From: Nitzschia sp. pyKryTriq1
Taxonomy: Eukaryota > Bacillariophyta > Bacillariophyceae > Bacillariales > Bacillariaceae
Reading direction: 5' to 3'
DNA length: 64,000 bases
NCBI GenBank assembly: GCA_956465555.1
Contig: OY101128.1
Span: 248,001 to 312,000 of the forward strand
The position numbers and the translations under genes were made by a program. The notes under the pieces are model-generated. The model worked only from the letters and a program-made list of their open reading frames with translations, did not search any database and had not been told where the DNA came from. This document shows positions 1 through 10,133 of the stretch, one piece after another (positions within the stretch are counted from its first letter, which is position 1; every line of letters starts with the position of its first letter).

Positions 1-360
1 CCACCCATATTGATGGAGGCTCTAGAATTTCTGTAACTGTCTCAGTGAATGGACTTGATGCGATGTAGTACTGTACGAGTAATGGCTTTATTATAGAGTC
101 TAGAGATCTGGCATCGCGGAGTTGGTCGCATCAGTCAAAGCGAAGCGAGCGGCGGGCGGGCGGGCGGGCGAGAGGTCGTGGTACCGGTACAGCATAGTGC
201 GCGATCTCCCGCACAATATATTCACATCGGATGCTATGGGATATGCGATGATTCTTCGATGATTCTTTCTCCGCCATTTCGTTTCATCTACCGTACTCGT
301 ATCCGATATCTTTCGACCAGATACTGGATTACCCCGTATTAGGCAATAGAGACTCATAGT
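1..360. other. Intergenic sequence, left edge
   Basis: I see no gene here. It holds a GGGC tetranucleotide run (151-170) followed by GGTCGTGGTACCGG, a word pattern found again near 4,245-4,290. The last bases are the 5' flank of the methyltransferase gene starting at 361. Confidence 0.5.
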
Positions 361-1040
361 ATGGTTGGCTATGTTGCCTTGACCCTTTCTCTGTTGGCAT
401 TTTCCAGAGACAACACCAACAGTAGTCGACCACCAGCAGGGTCATCATCTGGAACAACAAGACGACGCAAGAACAACAACAACAACAACAACAGCAGCAT
501 ACGACCAAATTCGCCCGCGCCTTCCACCAGCAAGTCTTCTCGTCCATCCTCGTCGTCGACGACGGGTCGCAAACGATACGATCGCTCGGGTGCGAAAAAG
601 TCGCAATCAACAGCCAATCGTGATGGAACTTCTACTTCTTCATCTCGCGTACTATTCGAGGCGACAACTCCTCTGCTGGGAGAAGCTCCCCCCTTGACAC
701 GTCCCAATGGACCTCGGCCCACCTACTTTACGTGCCGTCATACCTACGAAGAGACCTTGATGGACGAGATAACATTACTGCTACTTTCCATGGGCAAAAA
801 CGATTCACCAAAAGTTGCAATCTCGACATTGGCACCCGGATTGGTGCAGGTCATCAAGAATGATGATAGTCATGATGATGATGATGATGGTAATACAAGT
901 ACCGACGACACGCTACAACTACTCGACCCGGTCTATGCACTACAGACTCTACCAAACTGTGTGGTCGTTTCGGCAGATTCCATCAAGGGTTTGGCACAGG
1001 CGGTCTATGGAGGATTGTTGGGGCAAGGAGAGAATGACAG

Positions 1041-1071
<31 letters not shown>

Positions 1072-2166
1072 GATGCTCCTTGTCAGATACTACTTCGAGA
1101 GGCACTGCGACGGGCGCCCCGATCCAGTCTGGCCATTCACGGATTAGTACCAGGCATGTTCAAGGGACAAAAGAATCCCATCATGGAACATCGATCCCAA
1201 AAGATCGTGGAAGAATTGACCGGAATGTTGCGAAAAGGATATCCTGCGGCACGAAAAGAACGAGCGACTAGTACTAGTACTACTTCTGCTGGATCTGCTG
1301 GATCTGGTGGTGGTGGTAGTAGTGAGGGAGAGGATCATAATGATGCTGATGACTCATTGGAGAAAGGAGAACGATGGCTGCTGCAAGTGCTATTGATGAC
1401 TCCCGACTTGGCGGCCGCAAGTTTGGTCCAATGCCGTTCGGTGATGAGCGGTAGCTATTGGCCCAATTGGCGATTCCCCGCAGGTTTGGCCAAGGTGGAT
1501 ATTACCGACCAAGTCATGCCCAGTTCGGCCTATCGCAAATTAATGGAGGCACTCGAATGTCTCCAAATTCGACCATCATTATCATCATCATCATCATCAT
1601 CATCGACAGTCTATGACTTAGGAGCGTGTCCGGGAGGATGGACTTGGGTGTTACGATACGGTTTGAACTGTCCTCATGTCGTGGCGATTGATCGGAGCCC
1701 ATTGGATCCTCGATTGATGAAAGACGACCGTGTGGAATTTGTGCAGGGTGATGCCTTTTCCTTTGAACCGGCACCGCAACCATCATCAGCATCATTCTCA
1801 CCATCGTTATTATCGAATAATGAAAACGATGATGTTTGGATGGTTTCGGATGTCGTTGCCTTTCCCGATCGTATTCTGGAATTGTTAGAACGATGGTGCA
1901 GTGGCAAGTGGGCGACGGTCATGATTGTGACCATGAAATTCCATGGGAGCCAACCCGATTTTCCGGCCTTGTTCCAAGCCATGGATGTGGCCAAACAACA
2001 CGGCTACCACTGCCGTGCCAAACATTTCTTCAACAACAAAAATGAAGTGACCCTCATGTTGATACAAAAACAAGAACAAGAACAAAAACAAAAACGCCAT
2101 GCTGTGCTCGAACCGGGGGTTTTGGGAACTCCCATGTACCCGGGCATTCTTCCTACGGCGGCTTGA
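361..2166 (+). CDS. RlmM/FtsJ-like rRNA 2'-O-ribose methyltransferase
   Basis: This is a 601-aa, single-exon, ATG-started protein. The C-terminal part is a SAM-dependent Rossmann methyltransferase: motif I DLGACPGGWTW lies near residues 418-428, an acidic VAIDRSPLD follows, then WMVSDVV near 493 and VTMKFHG near 525, and the protein ends with NEVTLMLIQ. These match bacterial RlmM, which 2'-O-methylates C2498 of 23S rRNA in Escherichia coli, including the K-D-K-E style arrangement. Residues 120-390 carry a diverged THUMP-like N-terminal part broken by Asp, Gly and Ser runs. The first 100 residues are Asn/Ser-rich. A short hydrophobic start ending in Ala-Phe (residues 13-14) could be an organelle signal, but that is weak. 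The family is well supported; the target RNA and compartment are inferred. Confidence 0.8.
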
Positions 2167-2543
2167 TAAGTCGTAGAGGAGTAGTATTAGCGTCTACGCG
2201 GGTATAATATTATGAGACGGCCGGAGTATGTATACGAGTACTGTATTTTACAAATACCTGTACTGCTCTATTCTAATCGTACAGTAGCTCTACTAGTACA
2301 GAGTATTAAAACTACTACCTACTCTACTAGTGGGACTGCATGGTCCTCCTCGATCGTACATTGTACATATAATAAGTACGGACAATCCCTCATCCATGCC
2401 ATTTTTATCCTGCTGTTACATACTTGTACAGTAGCATACTGATGTACTTTCTATACTATACTAGTATACTTTGGTTCTACTACTATATTATTCAAAATTG
2501 TTTCAATATTATTTTAGTCTATCATCGCTCGGAAAGGCAGTTT
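2167..2543. other. Intergenic spacer between convergent genes
   Basis: Two genes end into this AT-rich stretch. It holds many TACTAGTA/GTACTGTA words and no credible ORF. It presumably contains both 3' untranslated regions. Confidence 0.45.
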
Positions 2544-3935
2544 CTACTGTGCCTCGCCTCTTTTGTCATTCTTTTGGTTGGTAATAGTAGTATCGTCCTC
2601 CTCCTCCTCGTCATCGTCGTCGTCCCCAGGAGGAGATGATGATGATGATGATAATGATAATACCACTTGTTGTGTTTGTTGTTGTTGTTGTTGTTGTTGT
2701 TGACTGTACTTGAACTGTACCATTCTCGTTTGCATCGCCATTATAGTCGTCGCAGTTGTTTTGGACGAGGAGTTGGAGGATGACTGGCGGGATGGTACTG
2801 GTACTTGCAACAAACGATTGGTGCTGCTGCTGCTGCTTCTGTTGTTGCTTCTGTTGTTGGCGTTGGGACGACAAAAGGGAATTCCGCAATCGCAACCAAG
2901 CTGTTGGGACAAGTAATTGGATCCCAGCAAGAGAGCACATCCCAGAATATTCAATAGACGATGCCAGGGTCCATGCTGGATAGTGTGCAATATTGTGGAA
3001 ACGCCCGATACCAATGCCGAGGATGAGGCTACTAGTAGTGCGTCACCCGCCACCACTCCAGCAATAGTATTAGTATGACTGCTATTACTGCTGTTTGCCA
3101 GTCCAATGAATAGCAATCCGATGATTCCCATAGCAGCAACTCGTTTGTTGTCATGATTGGAATAATTCAACAGTGTGGTCGTCGTACCGAGGGGAAGGAC
3201 AAAATAAAGAGCGAGATTGTGACTCCAGACGCAAATTGAATGTTGCAAGGCAGCCGTTCCAATATTCATCCATCCCAACAACGGCAACAGGACGGTCAAA
3301 AGTGGAAGGATGGTACAATCCAAGACACACAAGAGACTGGCCCAATTGGCAGCGTTTCGAAGAGCCTTTGTAGTATTCACCACAAACAAAGACGACGAGC
3401 TTGATGGTGACGATGATGATGATGATGAGTTCTCCAAGGCGGTCGTTTCTTCCGCCACGGTCGAAGAAAAAAGAGGTCCCAGCACAAACAGTCTGCTCTT
3501 GGACTTCTGCTGCTGCTGCTGCTGCTGCTGTAGTGGCGGTGGTGGAGAAGTACTCGTGCTCGCACTGGCGCTTGGAAGGTTCTTCTTGCCACTATTATTG
3601 GTGGTACTGTCGTTGATGTTGCTGCTACTGAAAAGTCTCGGGTGTCTAGTGCTGCTGCTGCTGCTGCTGCTGCTAGTTCTTCTACGGGTAGTAGACTTTC
3701 TTCTTGACGAATGTACTGGTTCTCGTATTGAGGTAGGAGTAGTGGTAGTCGTAAATCCGACGGAACCGTGTGGTCGATCGAGTACAAGCAACAGCGCCAA
3801 TGCTGCCGCCGCCGCACGAAAGGATATTTTTGTACTGCTCCTCCTCCTCCGCGATGGAGAGGAAGAGATTCTCTTTTCGATGCTGCTGCTGCTGCTGCTA
3901 CTACAACTACTGCTCCTGCTACTACTCATCATCAT
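2544..3935 (-). CDS. MerC-domain membrane protein, plastid-type presequence
   Basis: This is a 463-aa single-exon protein. Residues about 195-345 match the MerC mercury-transport family: a first membrane segment NWASLLCVLDCTILPLL with a Cys-x3-Cys pair (C203, C207), then further hydrophobic segments and HTIQHGPWHRLLNILG. A Cys-rich GCDCGIPFC follows near residue 358. Bacterial MerC is a small inner-membrane protein that takes up Hg(II). Here the domain is embedded in a much longer protein. The N-terminus has Arg-rich sequence, a hydrophobic stretch (residues 41-52) and SVG|F at 58-61, which fits a stramenopile plastid signal-plus-transit peptide. Poly-Ser, poly-Gln and a terminal Asp/Glu run surround the domain. 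The family is clear. Metal specificity and plastid location are inferred. Confidence 0.75.
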   Translation of the reverse strand: MMMSSSRSSSCSSSSSSSIEKRISSSPSRRRRSSTKISFRAAAAALALLLVLDRPHGSVGFTTTTTPTSIREPVHSSRRKSTTRRRTSSSSSSSSTRHPRLFSSSNINDSTTNNSGKKNLPSASASTSTSPPPPLQQQQQQQQKSKSRLFVLGPLFSSTVAEETTALENSSSSSSSPSSSSSLFVVNTTKALRNAANWASLLCVLDCTILPLLTVLLPLLGWMNIGTAALQHSICVWSHNLALYFVLPLGTTTTLLNYSNHDNKRVAAMGIIGLLFIGLANSSNSSHTNTIAGVVAGDALLVASSSALVSGVSTILHTIQHGPWHRLLNILGCALLLGSNYLSQQLGCDCGIPFCRPNANNRSNNRSSSSSTNRLLQVPVPSRQSSSNSSSKTTATTIMAMQTRMVQFKYSQQQQQQQQQTQQVVLSLSSSSSSPPGDDDDDEEEEDDTTITNQKNDKRGEAQ

Positions 3936-4554
3936 GCTTCTCCCCTATCAAGTACGGTACTTGTACGAGTGAGTATTATTATTATTAGTGTTGAGGAAGA
4001 AGTAGAATGGAAATACTGTAATGAAGAAGGATGAAAAGCAATGGAAGAAAAAAGAACATCATGATGGACGGAAAAAAGATCGAAGGCAGTTGTTGAAGGA
4101 AGGTGACGCAAGCGAAAAACCCGCGTCACCTATTAGACCAATGAAAACGAACGAACGAACGAACGAAGATGGCGGACAGACGACAGAACTTCGAATGAAT
4201 AGACCCGGTCCAAGTAGTCGGATGTTCTGTCACGTCTGCGCGCGCCGGGCGGGCGGGCGAGGTCGTGTATTCGCATCCACGAGCTACCGGTAGTACCGTA
4301 ACTATACTGTACTTCACAAGAGTGCATTCAAAGCGGAGTTGCACCTACCGCGCTCAGTGCGAACACAGAGATTATTATTCTCTTACGATGATGATGATTT
4401 CTTCTTTGAAGCCGGAACATCAAAGCCAGCAGGTCATAAAATCCTCGATTTTGTTCTTTCGTTGACACTATTATACTCGATTCTTCCTTCCCCACTCAAC
4501 AAAAAGAGATAGATATTGTCATTATTGGTTATTGTTTTTTCGATTTCGATTATC
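3936..4554. other. Divergent intergenic region (MerC / cysteine dioxygenase)
   Basis: Both flanking genes start here and are transcribed away from each other. I see an 8-bp inverted repeat GGTGACGC / GCGTCACC (4102-4109, 4123-4130), an ACGA repeat (4147-4166) and a GGGC run (4246-4259). No ORF is convincing. Confidence 0.45.
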
Positions 4555-5703
4555 ATGAACATGTTGTCTTCTTCATTGTTGTTGCCCCGACACCATGCTG
4601 CGTCCATGATGTGCCACTGGAGCAGAGCCTTGGGAACAACAACTGCTGCTGCATCATCCGGGGCGACCGCTGGTGCTGGTTCCGGTTTTCCACAGAAACA
4701 GCAGTCTGTGCGTTGCAAGAGCACGGCAGCTGCCAGTATGAGGACCAGCATGCGTAGTGACAATCTCCATCATCTTCGTCATCATGAAAATGCACGGGGT
4801 TCTTCGGTTGAGACGGCAATGCCTTGGTTTCTACAACAACAACAACAACAACATCAAACGTCGTTGCTGCAAAAACCAAACAACCCGTTGAAGACAAAGA
4901 ACAAGCCCCATGTCACCACGTCCATGCACGAGTTGATCCAACAAGCCCCATTGATTGTTCAAGAACGCAAGGAAAAAGACATTGCACCGGGGTCTCCTGA
5001 AGATCCCGTCATTCAAATGTTTCGGTAAGTAGTAGTACAAGCAAGAACAGTGGTGGTGGGTGCGATCATGTTGATGATGCTCGTCCTTTGCTTCTTCTTG
5101 CCACTCACTCACTCACTCACTCTCCTCTCGTTCACCCAATACGGCACCATCAGGCATACTCACCTCAGTGTCGATGAATGGAGTCGATATGCCTTTTTCG
5201 ATTCGTCACGTCCCTACACTCGCAATCTCATTGCGACGGATAATGAAACGTATACATTATTGTTATTGTGTTGGAATCCGCAACACGAATCTCCCATTCA
5301 CGATCATCCCTGCGATGGATGTTGGCTTCAAGTCCTTCAGGGAACCATTCAAGAGTGTCGGTATTCGAAAAACGACTTATCGTGCATCTCGGATCAAACC
5401 TTTGGAAAAGGTCAAATTGCATACATCACCGATAACATGGGATATCACAAGATTGGAAATCCCAGTACCGAGAATCAACCGGCAGTTTCGTTGCATTTGT
5501 ATGCTCCTCCCATTCAACAGTGTCGTACTTGGCGACTGCCTGACGACGACGACGAGGACGACAACGACAAAAAAGCGAATGATAGCGGCAGCAGCAGCAC
5601 CAACATGGTTTGTCAAAACTCCGTATCGACTCATTATTCCGAATATGGATTCCGTGTGGATCCTGCTACTACTACTACTGCTACTGCTTGTACCGGTGCG
5701 TGA
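4555..5703 (+). CDS. CDO1: Cysteine dioxygenase (two exons)
   Basis: The exons are 4555-5024 and 5154-5703, giving 339 aa; the 129-nt intron starts GTAAGT and ends CATCAG. The enzyme oxidises L-cysteine with O2 to cysteine sulfinate in a mononuclear non-haem iron site. The three iron ligands are visible: HDH (H206, H208) and H255 in GYHKIGN. The crosslink pair of mammalian CDO is also present, a Cys in CDGCW (C213) and Tyr in LHLYAPP (Y273). Other family signatures are LQGTIQE and AYITDNMG. The N-terminal 90 residues are Ser/Ala/Thr-rich and may be an organelle presequence. The ATG at 4555 is used because the frame further upstream lacks an ATG. An acidic Asp/Lys run near residues 282-293 is an insertion relative to mammalian CDO. 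Confidence 0.93.
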
Positions 5704-6309
5704 CAACAAGAACAACAACAAGATGATGATCATCATGATGAAGAACGTGCCTGAAATATCCGCAACAACGACTGGCTGCATGCATGCATGCATGCGTGAC
5801 ATATCCTACTACCACCTTATTACACACAACAACAAACAAGTAGTGAGTTTCCATGCAGGTAGCTACGATATGGAAATACTTCGAGCTACTCTTACTACTA
5901 GTAGTAGACCACGTAGCTTAAGAGTACTACGAACGAACCAACTAAAAACTCTTCGACTAGTAGAGTATAATAGTATGACCATTGATCCACCAAAGAAACA
6001 GCAGCAAATCACAACGGTCGTGCATCTAATGCCGCGGCGGCTCGCTTATTCCCATCCCGCCTATGTACTACCTACGATACGAGTACTCTAGCTAATAGTC
6101 CTGTAGTTCTCTTCGAGTACAACATTATTAGAGTAGATAATAGCGGCAGTTATCTTACCACAGAGGAGGCCGCATTCGAGAACAGATACTATTCGTAAGG
6201 TTCCACTTTGGCATTGGCTTCTCTACTAATTACGTCAAAATGCGTGTGAGAAGGGGATCATTAAGTTTATTTTTATTAGAGAATCATCCTTCGTCCAATA
6301 TGTTTACAG
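5704..6309. other. Intergenic spacer between convergent genes
   Basis: This stretch contains a TGCA repeat (5777-5795) and CTACTAGTAG words. No gene is supported; 3' untranslated regions of both neighbours are expected here. Confidence 0.45.
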
Positions 6310-8647
6310 TTAATCCGACGAATCGCTTCCTCCTGAAGCCAATACCGGCTCCTTCTTGTGATCACTGCTATTTTGTCCGCTGCTATCGAATCCTTCCAAC
6401 GATAGTGAGGATGGTGAGGATGACATGTCGTCCTTGAGCTTCAGGGGGGCTTTAGGGTCGCTCACGGCCAGAACATTCATCAGCCATTTGGACATGCTGT
6501 CATCGTCATCCCTCTTGGGCCTTTGTCCTAATAGATTGGCCCACATGTAGAGACGCTTATCTCCGCCTTCCGTTGGTGGCTTTTTCTTAGGAATGTTCTC
6601 GACATAGTTAGCGCCAACTTGTGGTCTCGTTGCCTGGGCCGGGATAGTTTGCCGGTCATCGCTTGAGCGCTTCCTATTGGAGTGCTTCCTCTTGTGCTTC
6701 CTCTTCTTGTCCTTGTGTTTCTTGTGGTGGCGACTGCTGCTCTTCTTCTCCGCAATAGGGGCCGCAACACTTTCGGTCACGGGAGGAGTACCAGAGGCAG
6801 GCGTCTCGAGTCGCATCTTCTTCGGCTCCGTCTCGGCGGCATGGTGGAGGTGGTGATGTCCCGAAGGTTCAGCAGCTCTCTTCTTCTCCTGCGTATGCTC
6901 CACAGGCACGACAGCATGATCACTACTGTATTGGTAGTATGGATTGTCCGCCTCTACCGCACCAGAGGTCGCCTCCCGCTTGCCCTGTGAGGAATCCACA
7001 GCAACACAAATCGTGGAAGGGATAGTCGAGGTCGCCCCCCGCTCGCCCTGTGAGGAATTCGCAGCAACACGTATCGTGGAAGGGAAATTCATCCCCTCAG
7101 CAGCAGGCGGCTGTGACGAGACCTCCATGTGACTGTGTCGAAGGCGGAAGTTCCTTTTCGCCACCGGTATTCGGCAAAATAGGCAGTACCGGAACTTGAC
7201 TCCGCCGTCTCGGCATGCCGGGAACGAGCACACGAGATCTTGTCCATGTTTGATACCTTTAGGCAAAACAAAGTGGGCAGTCTAACAGAAAATTAAGGAA
7301 GGAAAACAGTGGTGAGTATAAGGGCCAAAGAAGACCATAGCAAGAAGCGAGAAACGAGAAAGGACATACCTGAAAGTTGTGCTCGGAAGGCATTCCGCGT
7401 GCTCTGCAGGGGATTTTGACCTCTTGGCCATAGCGAGGTGAGGAGTCCCTGCCGCTGGTGCCACGAGAGTCCTTCTGCGAAGAACACAAAGAACTGTTCA
7501 GGGCGGATGTTCCATTGCCCTGGCTGCTGACGCCATCATTTGTGACATTCTTCCTTGAGCTTGCGGCTGCGCCGAGGTGAGGAACCAAGGCTTGAGCCAA
7601 TGCCACTTTCTGCTGTGCAGGCATGGTAGAGCCAATGTCTTGGATGAGGTCCAACAGAGGAGCATTGAAGCCTGAAGAACCCAAACCTTGCAGTGCTTGG
7701 AGCCCAGCCAAGGCTTGAGTGGGCGAGTGGAGAGTCGAATTCTGTTGCATCATACCCAAGAGCATGTGCACGAACTGCAGAGTTCCAGTGATAACTTGGT
7801 CCGAACCTCCGGCAAGGTTGGACGGCAGCGACTGGAGTAGCCCATTATTCTGTGGCTGGCTCAAGCTAGCAGTGAGGGCTTCTAAAGCATCCACAGGGGC
7901 GGGCGCAGGAGGTACAAGCTGTGGCTGAGGAAAAGCTGCAGGGAGAGCGGTTCCACACCCACCCGCGGGCGCTCTTTTCGAGGCCTTGTCCTTCACTCTA
8001 TGCCTGGGGCTCTTCGCTGGGGCAGCCGGTGGCAGAGAGACAGTCGCCTTTCTCTTCTTGTGCGAACGGCGGAGGCGTGCTTCAGCTGCCTTCTCTCTCT
8101 CTTCCTTGTTCTTCTGCACGACATCCGGAGCTACCTGCTGCTGCTCCATGGCGCGGAGCATCGAGAGCTGGACTAGCGGGTCATTGCTGAGTGCTTTGGC
8201 GGCCTTCAGAAGGGCCGCTCTCTGCTTCTTGATTTCGCTTCGGCTCTTAGCAGCACCAGCGTCGGTGGCGGTAGTATTGTTGGTTTCTCCAGCGGCAGCA
8301 GCCACCGAAGCCTGCAGAGGAGAAGCGACAGCCGCTGTGGGGGCAACGGTTTCATCTGCAACGGCAGAGGCTAGCATCGACAACGATCGCTCCCCCGCAG
8401 TGACGGAGCTACCGTTAGTGTCACCCACAGAAACACTTGGTTCCCGTGCGCTACTAGCGATGTCGCTGGGAGGGATTCTTACGTGGGCCGCTACAGCTAA
8501 CCGGGGTGTCTCGTTACTGTCCATTGTTGCGTTTGGGGCTTCCCTACAGTCACCAGCTGCCTCCAATAGCATGGATAGGGAGTGCGTGTTATCGTTCATT
8601 GCTTGATCGGTGTTGTTATTGTTGTGGTTGTTGTTGTTCATGGTCAT
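6310..8647 (-). CDS. Nuclear-type protein with diatom Cys/His motif (two exons)
   Basis: Exon 1 is 8647-7370 and exon 2 is 7281-6310, giving 749 aa. The 88-nt intron runs from GTATGT to GTTAG and is in phase 0. The first ATG of the frame is at 8647. The splice joins GMPSEHNFQ to TAHFVLPKGIKHG, followed by Cys/His residues in LVCSFPACR, FRYCLFC and PVAKRNFRLRH.H. I recall this compact block, with four Cys and terminal His, recurring in diatom proteins of unknown role; it looks like a small zinc-binding module. The N-terminal half is Ala/Ser-rich with a Lys/Arg segment around 'RLRRSHKKRK'. The C-terminal half has a basic HKKHKDKKRKHKRKH tract typical of nuclear proteins and ends in an acidic/Ser tail. 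A chromatin or transcription role is a guess. Confidence 0.75.
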
Positions 8648-10133
8648 CTCGTGTGTGTTGAAAACAATGAGCACAATAACGCAGGCAAGGACCCGGGGCT
8701 TCTGCGGCTGCTCCGTAGAATCTACAGGGTTTTTGTACCATGAATTACGGATGATAGGCAGGAAAACAATCGTTTTGGGAAAAAAGTCCCCATGCTAGTC
8801 TGGTAGGATTTCTACGTGAGTTTTCGTTTCGGGAGAGAGTTTCGTTGGGAGAGTGCCATCCAAAAGGCCGGTACGATTTCTACGCGAGTTTTCGTACGAT
8901 TTCTACGCGAGTTTTTTTGTTGCAGCACTCCACAACGTAGACAAACGATTGTAGCGAACTACAACAAGGGTGATGCTTATAAAACAGTGGATCTCTTTAC
9001 TTAACGAAATTCAATTGATATGTCTAATCTACGAGGTTCTCACTGTTTTTCAAACATCTGGCCATGACCTCCTGCGACATATCTTACAAGCACGAGTACT
9101 TTCGCGCTTACAATCTGTCCATAAATCATAATAGCGCCTTAAGTATTGGGATGTTTTTAAAAGAGTGCGCACGTGAAGCGTATGTGGGTATTTATTTGGC
9201 TCCGCAACTACGATTACAGTACAATTAATTGGAAAAAAAAACACTACATATAGCGCCATTAGTATTTAAGCTGACACGCACAGGGCATGATGTTTTTAGC
9301 AGATGGCGGCTATTGCGATGTTCAGAATTGGATAGTGAGCGTAAATCCGTGCGAAGTCGAAGAAGATAGAAGATGCATGGCACCTGCGCTGTGCTGTGCT
9401 GTTCAGTACCAGGTACTGCACTGCACTGCACTAAACTGCACTAAACTGCACTGCACTGCACGAGTACCAGACACCAGGTACTACTGTACGCAGTGCTCTA
9501 TCGGTCCGTACTGTACCATACCGGTAATACAGCGGCCGCTCTCTATCGGTGCGCATACTACTGTCCGAGCTAAGAGGAGGAGAGAGTATACGCCTCAAGC
9601 TCTACTATGTTACGTTTTCGCTACCCATTGAGTTGCACTTGTACAGACAAAATAAAAGTAGCCATTGATCAGTACATACATCTCCCTTGCGTCAGCACTT
9701 ACGACTACTACCGGTACTCTACTAGTAGAGAGCTGCGTCAACTCCCTGCGTACTACTAGTACGTACTACTACTACTAGTACACTTGCTACTTTGATTGTC
9801 TGTTCTTCTACTAGTAGGGCAGCAATGATAGTTGCTCTCGAAAACGGGAGACTTTTGATATGTTGCTCCTTTACAACTAAGTAGAAGTAGTGGTGCTGGT
9901 AGTATCGTCTTCGTGTATGGTGTATATTGCTCAGGCGGCTGCTATTGTGAAGAAACCTTGGTTGTCGTGGTGATCTGGAACGATGTCGCTACTGGATAAG
10001 GCTAGAGGAATGATCGGAAGGTGCTGGTACAAATTGTACAGCAATCGGTGCTCCCAGCCACTTTCGAAGAACATCGTGGCATGTCGTCCGGGGACAGCAG
10101 CAACGTCAAGATGATCATGAGTGTTCTTCACCA
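8648..10133. other. Long intergenic region with short repeats
   Basis: No supported gene lies here. Three copies of a GATTTCTACGCGAGTTTT-like word occur (about 8807-8825, 8874-8892, 8897-8914). ACTGC-rich short tandem repeats lie at about 9410-9462, followed by ACCGGTA and CTAGTAG words to 9790. A 68-codon ATG-started frame at 9931-10137 (minus) overlaps the end of the oxidase gene and is probably its 3' untranslated region. Confidence 0.45.

Noticed and set aside
5168-6091. 307-codon plus-strand frame overlapping cysteine dioxygenase exon 2
   Set aside because: It is a shadow frame; the dioxygenase active-site motifs lie in the other frame.
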